Of a stretch of DNA of 64,000 bases, positions 1-14,512 are shown in pieces. A program made the position numbers and the translations under genes. Below the pieces are notes generated by a model. That model was not told the DNA's origin, ran no database searches, and saw nothing but the letters and a program-made list of their open reading frames with translations. Within the stretch, counting starts at the first letter, position 1; the number at the start of each line of letters is the position of its first letter. Source of the DNA: Montifringilla adamsi (lineage: Eukaryota > Chordata > Aves > Passeriformes > Passeridae); NCBI GenBank assembly GCA_017590115.1, contig JAGGNK010008781.1, positions 8,745,789-8,809,788 of the forward strand, written 5' to 3'.

Positions 1-3000
1 CTGGTGCTTGGTGTGAATACACACTGTGTTTTCCAAAGGCTGGAGCTTCTCTTCATGCCTTAACTGGTTACTCTTGATTCTCCTCTACTTATTCTGCACA
101 TGAGCAGCTCCCCCCTCCACTCAGAAGACTTTTTTGTACCTAAACCACAGGAGACACTGAACTCTACCCTAAATAATAAGTGGCCTTGCTGTTCCCGGTG
201 TCCTTGTTCCTCATATTTCACTTGTATATTATTTGGGTGCTGATTTTATTCCATGCTTATTTCTCAATGAGAATTATTTTGCTAAGGACACAGAAGATTT
301 TTTGGTCATATTTGTATTAGGAACTTTTCTCACCTGTCTTTCTGGTTTTGTAATGGCCCAGGTAGAGAATAGGAAATATTTCCCATAGTTGTCATTCTCA
401 AGTGATGCTGGCTTCCAACTATAAGGTCACAAAAATAGCATAAGAAGCCATAAATTGTATGTATTGTGTATAACATATGGTTCTATGATACTTTATGATG
501 AGAAGAAGTGAAAATTTCAAATCTGTCTGGAAAGAAGACAAAAGGTAAAATAGGGAAATCACTTGTAATGTAGAATCACTTAAAGCTGGTGAAATGGAGC
601 CAGTGGGACACACTTACCTGGATGGTTCTACTGAACATTTATTGAATCCCACCCTCCTGGTTTCTTCCCCCCAACAGGACAATAAATGAGCTGACAATGG
701 GATTTCTTTCTCTCCACAATTCTGCAAGCAGCACATGCTAAGGATGAAGTGTCCAAAGGTAAAGATAATGCAGTAATTAGCAAAGACAATAGACACCTAA
801 AAAGAGAAGAAAAATCTAAAAGGTGCAATAACAACCTTAGAAGGAAAATATCCTTGCAGGTCAGTGGAATTCATGGGATGAGCCTATTCCCCATGGTTTC
901 AGTGGTTCTGTGGTTCAAAGAGATGTGCTTGCACAGGGCCTTACCTGTCTTTAGGTAAAGCAGTCAGTGGCAAAAGAAGGCAAAATAAGTCTGTGTTTTA
1001 CTCATTAGGCTTTAATAATTCTTCTCTTTTGCCCAATGTATCTCTCACAGTGCTGCACACTGGGCTATCATCAAAGCAAGGGTGGGGAATGCTCCACCTG
1101 GAACAACCACCCTATAATTTAGTACTGAGGTCATTTCCATGGGAGATGTGGGCTTGAACCTCCTCAGGGAGATGTCTCCCATTTCCCTGCTACCCGAGTG
1201 ACAGGGGACATTGTCCTAGTGTCTGCTGAGCATGTTTTCAAAAAGGATCACCTCAGGTACCTAAACTAGAGGGGAATGATCTTGGATGGAGCTCCAGTTC
1301 TGTGGGAGGCGAGCAGAGGGAGCCCCAGAGGTCAGCACTTTGTACCTGAGGACCACGAGGTTTAAACCTTGCTGGAGGAAGACACTTCAAAAACCTCCCT
1401 CCATTCAGGGTTTCCACTGACATTTTGTCTCTGTGTCCATCTGCTGAGGAACCAAACCTTCCCCATGAACGTGTGTGCCAAGGAAATCCTGAGAGAGCCA
1501 TGCCTTCCCTTGGGCAGAGTGATGAACAAGCCTGACCCCACTGCAAGCTCTCCCTCAGCTTTTTCCCAGACAGATTAACATCTCTGGGGGCTTTCAGCCT
1601 CAGACCAAACCAGCCATCAGGTTCATGCCATCCCCTCAAACTCTTGACCCTTTGCTACAATTTATCAGGCAGGTATGAAGTGATCAGGAATCCAAGACAC
1701 ATTATTTTAAGTCAATTTAGGACATGTATAACGGACAGACAGTTTGGACGATGGAGAATCTAGCTGGTTGTTTTTTCTTTGCCTGAGAAAGTCTGGATCA
1801 AAAATCCAATGCTGAGCTGCAAAGGTTCAATTCCTTTACCCTCCAGGACAGTGGCTGTTATTTTCCTTATTTTCCTCATTTGCTGGGCAGTTGCCCACAA
1901 GGCTTCAAACTGAGAGTCAGCAGGGAATGCCAGGCTTCCCTTCCCTGCCTTTGCTCCAGCACATGCAGGTTATTTTGGAGGATGACTCCTTTGAAGAAGA
2001 AATAATGAACTGTGTGAATCAAACATTTTCACAGCAGTTGAAAACTGGAGATTGGCAGAAAAAGGGAGCAGGAAAATATTAAAGACAGTGTAGCAATAAC
2101 AGGCAGGGAGTAAAGAGAGAGATGGGATAGAAGATAACAGGGTATGGGGTAGAGAACACAAGATAAGCAGGAAAATTAAGATGAGGAAAGGAATGTGGAA
2201 AAATAGAGAGGTAAAGATTGAGAAATCTGTTTCACCAGGTAAGCAAGCTGAGCTGTCTCACTTTGGGAAAAGGGAAGGTTAGAACTGTTGACTGACCTCT
2301 GATGAAATCTAGCATGTACTTTCACAACCTCTTAATAAGAGCAGTAAAGTAGTTGTATTGCATAATGGTCTGAGAAATGGATAGTTGTAACACATTCCAG
2401 CACTCCAGCTGTGCTGTCACTGCCAGGACACCAAACTCCTCGTACTGGGTACACTGGGGGTCTGGGGGGGCTGCTGCAGGTGCCTTTCTCAAGGCAGGCT
2501 GTGGCCAAGCCTCACAATTTTAGTGTTTTTCCCTGGAATCTCTGTTGGACTCCTACGTGTCCCTTAAATGCATGTTTCTTTCATCTGAGGTTCTCTTATG
2601 GAGGTGAAAGAAAAGGTTTGGTGACCGGGTTTGGTGTTTAGCACTCATGGCATAATTGAAATTTTGGGACTTGAGGCTGCCATAAAATTTGTCCAAGGAG
2701 TTGAAGGCCTGTGGCCAAACACTCACAGCTGATCTGTGGGTTTGTGGTGTGAATGTCCCTGTAAGTGAAGCCTGAAGAGCTGGGGGCTTCCCCCTATTCT
2801 TATCCTGAAAAATACCCTTAAATCTGTGTCCCACAGACATTTGCAATGGCCTCTCTGTGCATTCCAGACTTTACAGCTGGCTCTGAGGTGGGGTGACCAC
2901 ACTGCCAAACCCCAATGCCAATGGATACTTCCCAAAGGCAGAGCCTGAAAACTCCCAGGCTGTGTTTTGCTCCTGTGGTGGAGGAGCACACGGAAAGCAT

Positions 3001-4599
3001 TTGTTAAGAAGTGATTCCACCTTCCTCATTGAGTGCTGCATTCTTTTATTCCTCCTTTACATCACACTTGCCTTGTCGTTGTTTATTTGGGCACAAAGTC
3101 TCCTGCACCTGCAATCCCATCACAAATCCTCTGCAGGAGAGTGTTTTTTTCCTCCTGATCCTGGAGGCGCTGCTGTGAGAACCTGTGAGAGCACTCCCAC
3201 AACTCTGCCCCAAGCTGGATGAACCCTGGGCTCAGGGAGCAAACCCCAGACCTGGAGCTGCTCTGCTTTTCCCTCATGCAATCCCAAAACTGCTTCAAAC
3301 CCCAGCAAAATTACACTGTGTGGTGTCATCTCACAGCCCCTGCCAGTGAATGTAAATGGCATAAAGAGCATGTGGAACAGATGGAATGAGACATGCACGT
3401 AAAGAATTAAAGTATTTGTGAGGGAATTTGGCAAGGAGGTTGGAATGCTTCAAGCACTGTGTACGGGGGTGGAGGGAGGGAGACCAGGATGAGTTGTGGG
3501 GGCCTCTATGCTGGTGATCCATTTCCTTCAGAAACAGTATGTGACCTATTTCTGTAATTGTGCTAAACATAGCAACAAATATTCCCTTCTTCCCACCTTC
3601 CTTCGGGAAGCTTGACAACTTCTTTAGCTGGAGAAAATGTTTCCTTGAGGAAAAGCTGTGAGCTGCTTGATTTTACATTGAAATATTAGATGAAAATAAA
3701 GAGAGCAAAGGGAAAAAGGAAGGTCTGGATGGGAATAGGATGGTCTGTTACAATCAGGGACAGTGCCCTCACCTGTGGGCAGTGCAGGGAAGCAGTGGGG
3801 AAACAATCTGCAGCTGTTAAATTCACTTACATGAAACGACTTGGAATTTTAATTTTGAAATGGCTTTATGGATAGGCTTAGGCCAATTATTTTAAAAATG
3901 ACATTTTAGGAGATTTTATATACACACACAAAGAGTGACTTTGAGTGGTTCACCAAACTGGAAAGAAACAGGGTGAGATTTTATGTAAAAGAGACACAGA
4001 AAAGCCTCTGGGAAATGGAATAAAAAGTATGGAATTCTGCAGACTTTCCTTTTACAATTGCTCAAAGCAAACTTGGTAACTCACATTTTTGATCAATTCA
4101 TTGTATAACCTTTATCTTGGAAGGTACCTCGAAGTTCATGATAATGGCTTGGATTGGCTTTGAGCAGAGAGCTCTCCATGCCACAGGTAACACTCACACA
4201 GATCAGGGTGACAGTTTTGTAATCTCCAGTCTGTCTTTCTCAGAGAGAGGTGACAGAAGCTCTAAATCTGAGGATAAATGTTCTTGTTCGCTGCACAAAA
4301 CATCTAAATTCAGAGATGGGAAAGGCAGAAGCTTTCCTGCAGCCACAGGAAAAGCTGAAATATTAACTAAACAGATTTTTGAAAGAAAAGAAGTGATGAG
4401 TTTTGAACAATGCAGACCAGCAGTTTAGGATAAGTTAACACCTGATGGTTTTCATTAAATCCATAACATTTCTCGTGGTGCTACTGGACTTTAAAGGAAG
4501 CCCCCAGCCAGTGAGTTTGCCCCAAAAGAAATCTTGAAACAACAGTATGAATAGAAGATACCAGTCAGGTTTCCCCTGATAATCATAAAAGGCTCAAAT
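1..4599. other. Intergenic sequence upstream of MED13L
   Basis: I see no gene, RNA or recognisable repeat here. Open frames are short, lack family resemblance and overlap on both strands, as expected by chance. Confidence 0.6.
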
Positions 4600-4980
4600 T
4601 ACCTTCCTTTCCATCCCCAAAGGGGGCATAAATACTTCATTTATGAGATTGTTTACGCATGACTAATCTATTTCTACTTGCTAATTGTAATGACTAATGT
4701 GTGTTACAAGACAAATATTAGCTTGTAATAATACCTGAACAAGTAGATTTATAAGCGTTAAGGAAAAATACAAATAATTAGCAGAAGCTGACTGGCATTA
4801 TCGTCTAATTAAGTGTAAAGACACTTTCTATGTGAAAGCAAAAGCCTGAAGATTTCTCAAGAAGCTGTAGGAATAACTAGGCCATGCTGCTGTTCTCTTG
4901 ATAAAAGGGCAGGAGTCAGGTAATATTTAATTTTCACGGGAGCTGCATTCAGTCACGCTTCCCCCACTGACGTCAGTGCA
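4600..4980. promoter_or_regulatory. Candidate distal regulatory block with CRE and TAAT cluster
   Basis: About 11 kb upstream of exon 1, an AT-rich unique stretch holds repeated homeodomain-type cores: GCTAATTGTAATGACTAATG near 4680-4700, TAATAATAC, AATAATTAGCAG and GTCTAATTAAGTG. At its right end is a perfect 12-bp palindrome ACTGACGTCAGT (4966-4977) containing the full cAMP-response element TGACGTCA. No repeat family is recognised here. An enhancer role is inferred from motif clustering only. Confidence 0.35.
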
Positions 4981-7900
4981 AGAAAAGCACTTTCAGCCTG
5001 TTCCTACCTGCTGAGGCCATATGTCCACTGGGAAGAATTTGGCAGACATCTCCAAGTAGAAGTAATTACAAGAGACAGGAGCAGCCCAGAGAGCAGAGTT
5101 TGGGAGTTATTTCTGCACTGCCCAGCTCCCTGCCTACAGCTCCCAGAGAGGGAGTGCAGCTCACCAAGCACTGGGTGTGATACACAGACATACTTCTGGG
5201 CTGCTTTGTTTAAATTAAATGTGAAAACCCTCTTCTTTAAAAGTGGGTTCTCTTTAGGTGAGGTGGAACACCACCTCACTTATTCCAGCCTATGGAATAT
5301 GTCTGCAATTTCTGGAGATTCCATTATAAGGGGCAGATGGACCAGAGGGATTTTCCAACCGCTACAACGTAAATTTTGTGTTCAGGTCAAAGCAGCACAG
5401 CTCATATTATATATGAAAACTGGATATAAAGGGGCACCATTGAGTGTGGTACCTCCTGAAGGAACTATGAGGGCTTACAGGCCAGAAACTCCCATGGATT
5501 GTGCCCTCCTTGCCTGAGAGGCAGGACTGGAGGAGTGATTCCCAGACTGTCCTGGGTGGAGAGATAGCTGGTTAATCCCAGGCTGGAGCCAGAGCACACA
5601 CAGGGAGCAGGCAGCACCAGTGATGGGAGAATTTGACCTCAAGAAGCAAGCTGGGGCAGAAGTGTGACACTGTGACACAGGGGCTGAAAATTGATGGCAG
5701 TTGGCTCCAAAGGGACAAATTGGCTCTAAGGGTACAAATTGGATTTTGGCTCATAAATGGTGTAATTACCTCAAAAATAGTATTCTAGAGTAACTTGTTA
5801 CAGTAATAATGTAATCCTTCATTCACCATCTGTGAGTAGCACCTGAAACATTTGACCTGTATCACAGACAGGCAGCCAGGAGTCTTGCCTGAAACCACAA
5901 AGTGAGCTGAGGGTTGTGCTGGAATTGTTACCCAGCTCTCATGCTTCCAAATCCTTCCTTCCATTTTGACATCATCCAAGTTTTCAGTATTCTGATAAGT
6001 GATTGGAATAGTTCACACGGAGGGACAGGATGAGGATCTCCTCCCTGGCAGGTACCACAGGGACACGAGGGGTGTGTCTGACCTCCAGCCGCAAATAATT
6101 CCAATGCCTGGATGTAGACTGGGAATGTACTCCTCCTGCAAGCCAGGGTCTGCACCCAGTTGAATCTTAGCAAAGATTTTGTGCATTTACAATGTAAAAA
6201 CAAGAAAACAATGATTTGTGTGCCTTCATCCAGTCCATCTTAGTGGCTTAATATTGAGACCTAGAGATTCAGTAGAATTGCTACTCCTAAGTTTCTCCTT
6301 TTACTCAAACTCTACAGTTCTGATGTGAGTTTAGATTTTACACAAACACATTTCTTCCAAATACGGATTTGGAACACCAACTGTGTTTTGTCAAAATACT
6401 GTATTAGCTTGAAGGTGTAGAATAGAATTTAGGCTCTGCAGAGCGCTGTGACTTGTAGCTTTGTCAATCATTTAAAAAAATCTCTTTAGCAAAAGCAAGC
6501 ACATTTCAGAATAAGTTTGTATCCATCAAGCCACAGATCAGCAAGTGCAAACAGCACTTGTTTCCAAATATGAGGAGGAGGGTTTGTTTAAATCAGCAGA
6601 GCTGGTATTTGTCCACTTTAGGTCCGTGTGCCAGAAAACTGACGGTCACCTTTGATTAGACTGGACCAGGATCCTCTGTGATTTCAGAAAATACAGGGCT
6701 CATGTGAACCATTCCATCAGGAGGCGAACCTTGGGGAGGCAGGGACAGCTCCTTGGTTTGCACCAGGGAACACTTTCCTGCCAGGACTGGGTCAGTGTTA
6801 CCCTTTCCATCTCCTTTGCAAACCCACTCCAATTTTTAATTTTTCTTCTGCATAAAATCTCAGTCAAAGGATTTTCAGCCAAAATGATTGGCTGAGAGGG
6901 ATTGCAGGTATTCATTCTGTTGTGACTTAAACGAGGCCAAGAGGCTGCAGGCTCCACACAGGAAAATAATAAATATCCTTGTGTAATTCATTTCTTCTTA
7001 TGTCAAGGAAAGACAAACATTTCAGTTTCTTCCTGAAATGAGTGTCAGAAAAATCCAAAAAAGCAATATTCACAGGGCTTCAGGAAAACAGAAGGCTGAA
7101 CAGATATCTCTAAACTGAAAGATAGGCTCCCTTTACACAAATATTTCAAGGCATGGATAGTTTCTTGAGTAATCAAGAAAGCAATTGATTAAATTAAAAG
7201 CAGTTGAAATATTTTATTGTATATGAGTATATTATCTTCTAAGGTGAATATTTTAAATTTTTGATAATAGGAGTGGTAGCAAAATAAGATTTGCTCTGTA
7301 ATTCCATTGTAAATTAGGGCATGTGCAACTTAAAACCTCAGAAAAATGCATTGTTTCTGTTAATAGGGCTTGGAAACAGGGATGTCAACACAGGGCATCT
7401 CTGGAAGTCCTTATGGCTCTAATTCCTTTATTCCTTCTCATAATTTCAGAGAAAGCTTTCAGCACAACATTTATCTGCAGCTGATGGATCACTGAATGCT
7501 TACAGCTGAAAAAAATGAACATCAAAGATATCCAGTAAATTATTTTAATGGTTGGATCTTTACCAGAGTGAGCTTCGCCTTTTGGATGTTTTGTTTCCCA
7601 TAAAAATACAGTTCATATATGTTCTGAAGGCAGAATTTAGCCAGAGCTGACTATTTGCTTTGATTTACATTTCTTATAAGTGAGCTGTGAGTGAACTTGA
7701 CAGCTCCATGGCCGAAGGGAAGTCCTGATACCGAGGTTCCAGAACAAAAGGGCCTTAATGAGGTCACAGTGGTAACAGAATGTAAAACAGAACATTTCTT
7801 ATTCAATCTCATTATTACTGATGAGACTTCACTGGGTTGTTCAGGCTCCAGTTTGGAATGGGGTGAGGGGAAGCAAAGACAGAAGGAAGAACAGATCTAA

Positions 7901-10900
7901 ATGTGAATAATATAGAAATTATTACAAATATCCCAATGTGTGTGCCTGAGTGAAATGCAGGGACATGGCTATTTGCATTTTAGTCAGTACACCTGACACT
8001 GAGCAGCTGGTTTAGTCTGTGGGTGTTTTCAGGGCTATGACCTGAACCTCAATCTCTCTTTAAATGGTGAAGTCCATGGCAGTGACATCTACTCCAAACC
8101 CTCTGATCTCCACCCCATAAATGCTCGCTGACTGTACAGCTGCCCTCCCCTCTTCAGATCCCAAACCTGTGGAATGGTTTGTTCTCTTTTCAGTTTACAA
8201 CATAGTCTTGTGCTCTCAGAAATCAAGATGTACAAAATTTAAGAGCACAACAATAAAATATATTTTAATGACAAGAAAAATAAATCTAGAGGGAAGAGAA
8301 CAGGATAAATTGGCAATTCCTATTAAATAGTGCCTATAAGGATCTGAATTTGAACAAAAGAATCTGCACAGTGGTTGATGATGGCCTGAAGCTCCAGAGC
8401 TGTTGCCTAGAAAGTGTTTTTTATACCTTTCCAGACTGTGGTAACTGTTTCCACCTATGGATATTTGAAGAAGTAATTGTTGGAAGATAACAGAAGGCAA
8501 AGAGCTGCATTAATCCAGACTCTGATGTGTCACTGATCATAGACAGGGGTCACAGTTTTTATTCATCTTTTTTATAACATTATTTGAGAATGACTTTCAA
8601 AAACCCCAAAGATTTCTTAAGACTTAAAAGAAAAACTTCACCTTATCTTTTCCCACCACAGGAAAAGAAAATTATCTTTAGAATTAAAAAAAAATATTTG
8701 GAGTGATGAATTTCATTTGCCCATTCTTTTCCTGCACTTTGTCCACAAAGGCCATACTGGCAGATTAATTTTTTGTTTGTTTTAATTTTAAACTGCAAAG
8801 TAAACCTTGTAAGTTTGGCAGGAGAAGCCCTTAGATATTTCAGTGCAATACTTCTCAATTCTTGTTTTTATAGTCATAAACACCTTCTAGTGCCAGAGGG
8901 GAAGAGGACTTTAATCCAGATAAAATAAGATTCTTAAACCCTGAAAACTGTACTCAGATTTATGGGCCAATTTTAATATTTGGGCTCCCATGCCAAAGCT
9001 GCACATTCCACATGTGCAGCTCAGGGTGTTGCCTGGCTGATTGCAGGGTCATGGCACACCAAGCTGCAGCACCCATCCAGAGTTACCCCACAACCTATTC
9101 CAACATATGAACTCCAAGTTTTGTTCTCAGAATGTGTTTGCCAAATGTTATTTCCATATTTACTTTGCCTTTTTGACTTAAATATTTTTTTCTCTTGTAG
9201 TATTTTTATCCTGTGTCTTATTTAACACCTTTTAATAAGCTGAATTCTTACCAAGCGAGCACAACAACATCTGAAAGATGAAATCTCTCTCTTTGATGGT
9301 ATGAAACCATGACCCAACAGGCCCATCCTCTGCCTGCAGGGCTACTGGGAGCTTCATGTTAGATTATTAAATCCTTCAGAAACTCAGGTATGTTTATTCC
9401 TAATGCAAGGTATCTCGCCAAATCACCATTCTTTCCTCTTTTGAGTGCAAAAATAATTTACAATTTAAAAGTATTTGCCATTTAGCTCTGCCTAAATCAC
9501 ACTCCCTTTTTACTCCTGAGTAGTTTCAGTTGTCATTTGCTTCTCTCTGTTTTTCCAAGCAGCTCATTTGCTTTGGTTCTACAGAATATTTAAATGTCAA
9601 GTTGCAATAGTGTCTCACAGAAACCAACAGGACAAGCTGGAGCACAAAACTGTTCCTCACTTCCACTTGAAAATAATCTCCTTCCTCTGCCTTCCTTGCA
9701 AGGTCTTCTGGCCAGTTCTCTGTCCCACTTGCACCTGAAGCTCCCAAAGCCTCTGTGAAACACAGACCATTCTTATTATTTCTTTTTAAAAAATCGAGTG
9801 AAAACCTGCTCACAGGTTTTGACACATTTTGACTGTCAAATGGGTCAGCATATATGGGACTGCCTGAAGCTTGATTTTTAAATCTTATCTCTATTTCCAA
9901 CAACTTCTATTTTTTAGCATTACACTTGCTTGAAAGTAACAGTTTGCATTTACTACTTGCTTCATCCCTACCAGTTATACCTGAAATGTCATCTAAATAT
10001 CACAGAGATGTAGGGAAGGAATCAATCTACTCTGCTCCTGAACTGTTTTTATCCTTTCATCCACAGCCACATTTCTAGAGATTTTCTCGGATTCATTGCT
10101 GGCAGTTTAAACTTCACACAGACAAATTTAGCCATCCTTTTTTCCGGGCTGCCTCACACTTTCATCACCAGTACAGGCACCCAGCTACAAGCATTGCTCT
10201 TCAGAAGGAGCTGGGCACCTTTGGTACCTTCCTTTCTTTCACTGTTCCTTCTCTGTCCATGCCACTCCTCCCTGCTCTCACTGAGCTCCTGCTGCTCCTC
10301 CATCCGTAGCAGTCAGAGATGATCTTTTCTCTTTCTAGAAAGCACAAGATTGTTTATCTCCCCTTGCATGCCTCTGCTTCCTTTCCTGCCTCTCTTCTAT
10401 CTTTTACAACCCAGAGAACAAGCGTCTTCTAAGATCATTTGTCTGTTTTTTGATAAAAATATGGGAGCACATCTGCTCCTGAGTCAGCTTAGACATCTCA
10501 TTCTTGTCATTAGAACTGGAGTATTAATTTAAACTTTTTCTCTTCTCACTTTCCTAATGATGTGACCTTCAGATAATGGAAGTCCTCTACAACTGTTTGC
10601 AGATTTCTTTCAACATTATCTTGGAGGTGGAAAAACTTCCCCAGATTGGCTTTCCAGGTCATTAATCTTTCCTCAAACTAGTCTGTAATAGGCACTGTTA
10701 GTACAGGATCGAGACAAGCAAATAAAATAACTCTCAGGGAATTTGCATGTGTAGGACTCCCAGGAGGATGTGGAACCCTTGACAAGGTTGGCTGATTCAA
10801 AGACCATGGTCTGATCACTGGCAGGACCTAAACTATGGGTCTGCTTTGCAAAAAAACCTTTTACTGATGTTTTTAATTTTCTTCTAGAAGTACACATCCC

Positions 10901-12887
10901 TTCAGCAAATCAATATGTTCTTTTAAAAATCAGATAACTTTTTATTTTTATCAGGATTAAATAAACCTGCTAATGTAGCTATTCCTGTATTTTAATAAAA
11001 TTAAATGCAAGTTTACAGGCAATCTGTATCATGTTTAAAAAAAGAACTATTGGGTATTAGTTTGTTTTGTGAATTTTAAAATTATTTTGATGTTAAAATT
11101 AGTTGTTGTTAATTAAGCCAGTAAATTAATTTGGCTGGTTTGGTTTTGGATTTTTTTCCTCTTAAGTCTCCAATTTGTGGAAGTAAAATTTTGGTTTAAG
11201 AACAAAATAATTTTGAGTTGTTGTTTATAAACTCTTGAAAAAAAAAAGTAAGTATTGAATGAATTGAAAAACACTTAAGAACTTCATGCTATCTCATAAA
11301 AAGTGGACAATGAGACGGCTGAGAACATGCCTGGAGTGAGGCTACTCAGCTGTGCTGTATCACGAGAACATACAAAAAGAGATTACATAAATCATGGTCA
11401 AAATCTTCTAAAATTCTGTGACTTTTAATCCTTGACAATGAACTTGCTCACTTGAATACAATTTATTTAAGGGCAACCCAAGAGCAGGAGCAAACAGATT
11501 TGTTTAATTTTTTGCTTTTTCCTACATGGAACAGTTGGAGATCACTTGCTTGTGTGATATTCATAATTTGGTTATCATATCATCCTCTCCTCCCTATTCT
11601 TTCCATTACAGGGGAGGAAAACACAGAAAACAGTAAAAATAATACTTGATTAAATGAGACACAAAGCAATCCTTAGTGGCACTGCAGCCACTGGACTTTG
11701 TTCCAGTGAGTAACCATAATGTTCAGCTAAAATGCATGGAAAAATATGTTTCACCTGGAGATGAGTTGTCTTTGTCATGGAATGTTCAGTGCTGCTGAGT
11801 TTTGACATGGGCAAAGCTTGGCTGAACTCCAGTTCTGCTCCTGGTGTGAGAAGGGCCAAATTCTACACCCAGGGACAGGAAAGCCCTGTCTGAGCCTGCT
11901 GCTCCAGCCAGCTGTGTTCCTCCAGGAAATGCTCTTCCCATGGGCTGCATGTACAGCAAAGGGGCCAGACTTTGGGACAAAACAAAGCCAAGCTCCAGTT
12001 CACTATTCCATCTTTGCTGGAGCCTCCTGTGACACCTTTGTGTCTTCCCCCATGTCTAGTTTGAAGTTTAAGCAGCACCTGCTGGTGAAAGCAAAGGCTA
12101 CGGAAGTGCTGAGCCATCCTCCTGGAAGAGCAGGTTTCACCATTGCTCTGAGCTCTGGGTAACTTGTTCTAGAATGGAGTAAGCTGGGCTATCACTGTTT
12201 GGAGTAATTTTGTCAAGGTGAGGGCTGGCTCATTCTCAGCTCTTTTTGCTGAAGGCTGAGACTGACCCAGCTGATCTCCACGAGCCTGGGAACTTTCAGT
12301 GGCTAAACTTTGGAATTGCAAATTAATCCATTGAGAGCATTAGTTAAGACTGTATCTTCCCACTATGGAAAAATGGTTATTTTGTATAGTAGAAACCCCA
12401 GTGTTACTCTTCATGTTAATTGACTTTTGAAAAGAGGTAAAAGAAAACAGGGAATAAAACTGGAATGCCCTGAGTTGAGGAACGCGTTCCACCACATACC
12501 ATCTCAGGTAATTATGCACAAGGAAGTGTCACTTGTGTGTGATATCTGTAAGTAGAACGGTGTCTGTTTGAAATAGTGCTGCTGTCAGGGACAGCAAGGG
12601 AACTTCCCTAGTCTGGTACTGGGAAGGGAAGGATTAGGCTGTAATGATTTCCCTTCTCTGTGATAACTGAATGCAATATAAAGTCAAGTACCTGGCAAAG
12701 GGTACTTGAAAAGAAATTTTACCTTTTTTTCAGTTTAAAGCCAAAATGGACTTGGCAGCACAGGGCCGTGGTCAAAATGTGTGACCAGTACTGATTCCAA
12801 AATACAAGAACCAGCTACTCAAATTCAGAACATTGCCACAAAACAGGTAATTGAATTGCATTGCATGATTTTTATTAAAACTAAAGG
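4981..12887. other. Intergenic sequence upstream of MED13L
   Basis: This is unique-looking AT-rich DNA without a recognisable gene or interspersed repeat. The stretch 10920-11260 is especially AT-rich and includes TTAATTAA and AAATTAATTT motifs. The longest open frame (9526-9903, minus) resembles nothing I know. Confidence 0.6.
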
Positions 12888-13122
12888 AGGGGAGATTTAG
12901 ATTGGATGGCTGGAGGAAATTTCTTATGGTGAGGGTGGGCAGGCCCTGGCACAGGGTGCCCAGAGCAGCTGTGGCTGCCCCACCCCTGGAAGTGTCCAAG
13001 GCCAGGTGGGATGGGGCTGGGAGCAGCCTGGGACAGTGGAAGGTGTCTCTGCCCATGGCAGGGGGTGGCACTGGATGAGTTTTAAGGCCCCTCCCAACCC
13101 AGGCCATTCTACGATTTCACAA
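12888..13122 (+). mobile_element. CR1 LINE 3' fragment (sense)
   Basis: The classic CR1 3' region is present in order: a GGAGATTTAGATTGGATGG start, CCTGGCACAGGGTGCCCAGA, GCTGTGGCTGCCCCACCCCT, AGTGTCCAAGGCCAGG, CCATGGCAGGGGGTGGCACT, and a CCTCCCAACCCAGGCCATTCTACGATT-type tail. It covers about 235 bp of the 3' end with no coding capacity left. Open frames on either strand here are repeat-derived. Confidence 0.95.
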
Positions 13123-14460
13123 TTTTTAATGTATAAAGTATTTAACATTCATAAGAGTACTGGAAGGTGGCCAAAGCAGCGCAGCATGAGTATGTTAACA
13201 TTTCTCCTCACAAAAATGGACCTGAATCATCAATGGACCCCACATTTTCCTGACAAAATAAAGCATAATAAGTCACCACTACTTGAAAGATCCAGATAAG
13301 AGGAATGGTGCTGACTGGAAACACCATTTGGAGGCTAAGCAGCATATGGAAGGAACAAGAATTCTGCAGAGTCCAATCCTGCACAGTATTTATCTGGGTA
13401 AGCAATAACACAATTTGCAATTCCAAAATATTTTCTATAATAAGAAAATAATATTTTTTTCCATGGTAATGGATGTTCTTTTATTCCAGAAATGGGATGG
13501 ATACTTCATCAAATGGTTTGTTGTCCCTGGGCCTCCTGTAGCGATAGGATGGGTGTGTGGTGCTGCAGTGGAGTTACAAAAGCTGTACTATTTTAATGCG
13601 GAAGGATGTGGTTTGGGGTTGGTTAATACACATTGCTTGACATATTTACAAGTGTCAGATTGTGTTCTCTGTTTATAAGACTTGTGCCAAAAGGAAGGGG
13701 AGTAACATGGGCCAAAGTACTTCCCTGATTGCGGGTGCCAGGACGTAACAAGCAGTTTCAAGGCTGTGACACTTGGACTGAATAAATTGCAATTGTAACT
13801 GAACTTGAATAATTTGTATTTGAAAACATTTTTCCTCACAGTATAGGCCCAGTCTTTGCAAGAGAGAATTCCTGCTTGATGTGGCAGGGAAGGGATTGAA
13901 TGGATGATGGATTTGTCAGAGGAAACACACACAGAGTAAGAACTCTGAGCTGCGTGGAAATTTTCTTTTGGCTTAAATTCTGTTTCTTACTCTGTGTACG
14001 TAATTCAGGTAAATGTGATGCCTGTTTGTGGGAGAGATTTGTTACTATGAGGTAAATCCAAACAAACTCCAGTCAGCCATTGCAAGAGATGCTAATCTTA
14101 ATTTATTGCCAAGAAAAGTAAATTGCAAAAAAGACGCTTAAATGAGATTAAAATCATGATAAGGAAAGCTGCCATTGAGCACTGAGTAAGAACTTTTTCC
14201 ACTGAATCACATAATTGAAAATGTGCTGCATTTCTCTACTGAAGCTTAAGCTGAAATGCTCAATATCTTCACCTGGTAAGCACCATATTTGCTTTCTACC
14301 ACCTGTGGAACTCTCCAGCCAGGAAGAAACTCGGGCAGGTGAGCTTAAATCTGCTCCCACTGGTTCAAATCAACGGGTCATTGCAAACAATACAAACATT
14401 ATTTGTGATGAATTATCTCTTTTAAACCGAGTATCTTTTTCTTGCATGGTGCTGACTTAA
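13123..14460. other. Intergenic sequence between two CR1 pieces
   Basis: There is no recognisable gene. Around 14075-14160 is an AT-rich stretch with GATGCTAATCTTAATTTATT and several ATTAAA/TAAAT words that could be a conserved element; nothing else stands out. Confidence 0.55.
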
Positions 14461-14512
14461 GAGTTGGACTCCATGACCCTTGCGGGCCCCTTGCAACTCG
14501 GAATAATCTGTG
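14461..14512 (+). mobile_element. CR1 LINE, extreme 3' end (sense)
   Basis: The sequence GTTGGACTCCATGACCCTTG, then a CCTTGCAACTCGGAATAATCTGTGG-like tail, is the terminal 50 bp typical of avian CR1 elements. It is severely 5'-truncated. Confidence 0.75.

Noticed and set aside
12772..13299. Overlapping frames of 111, 74 and 97 codons
   Set aside because: They span or lie in the CR1 fragment at 12888-13122 and are on both strands.
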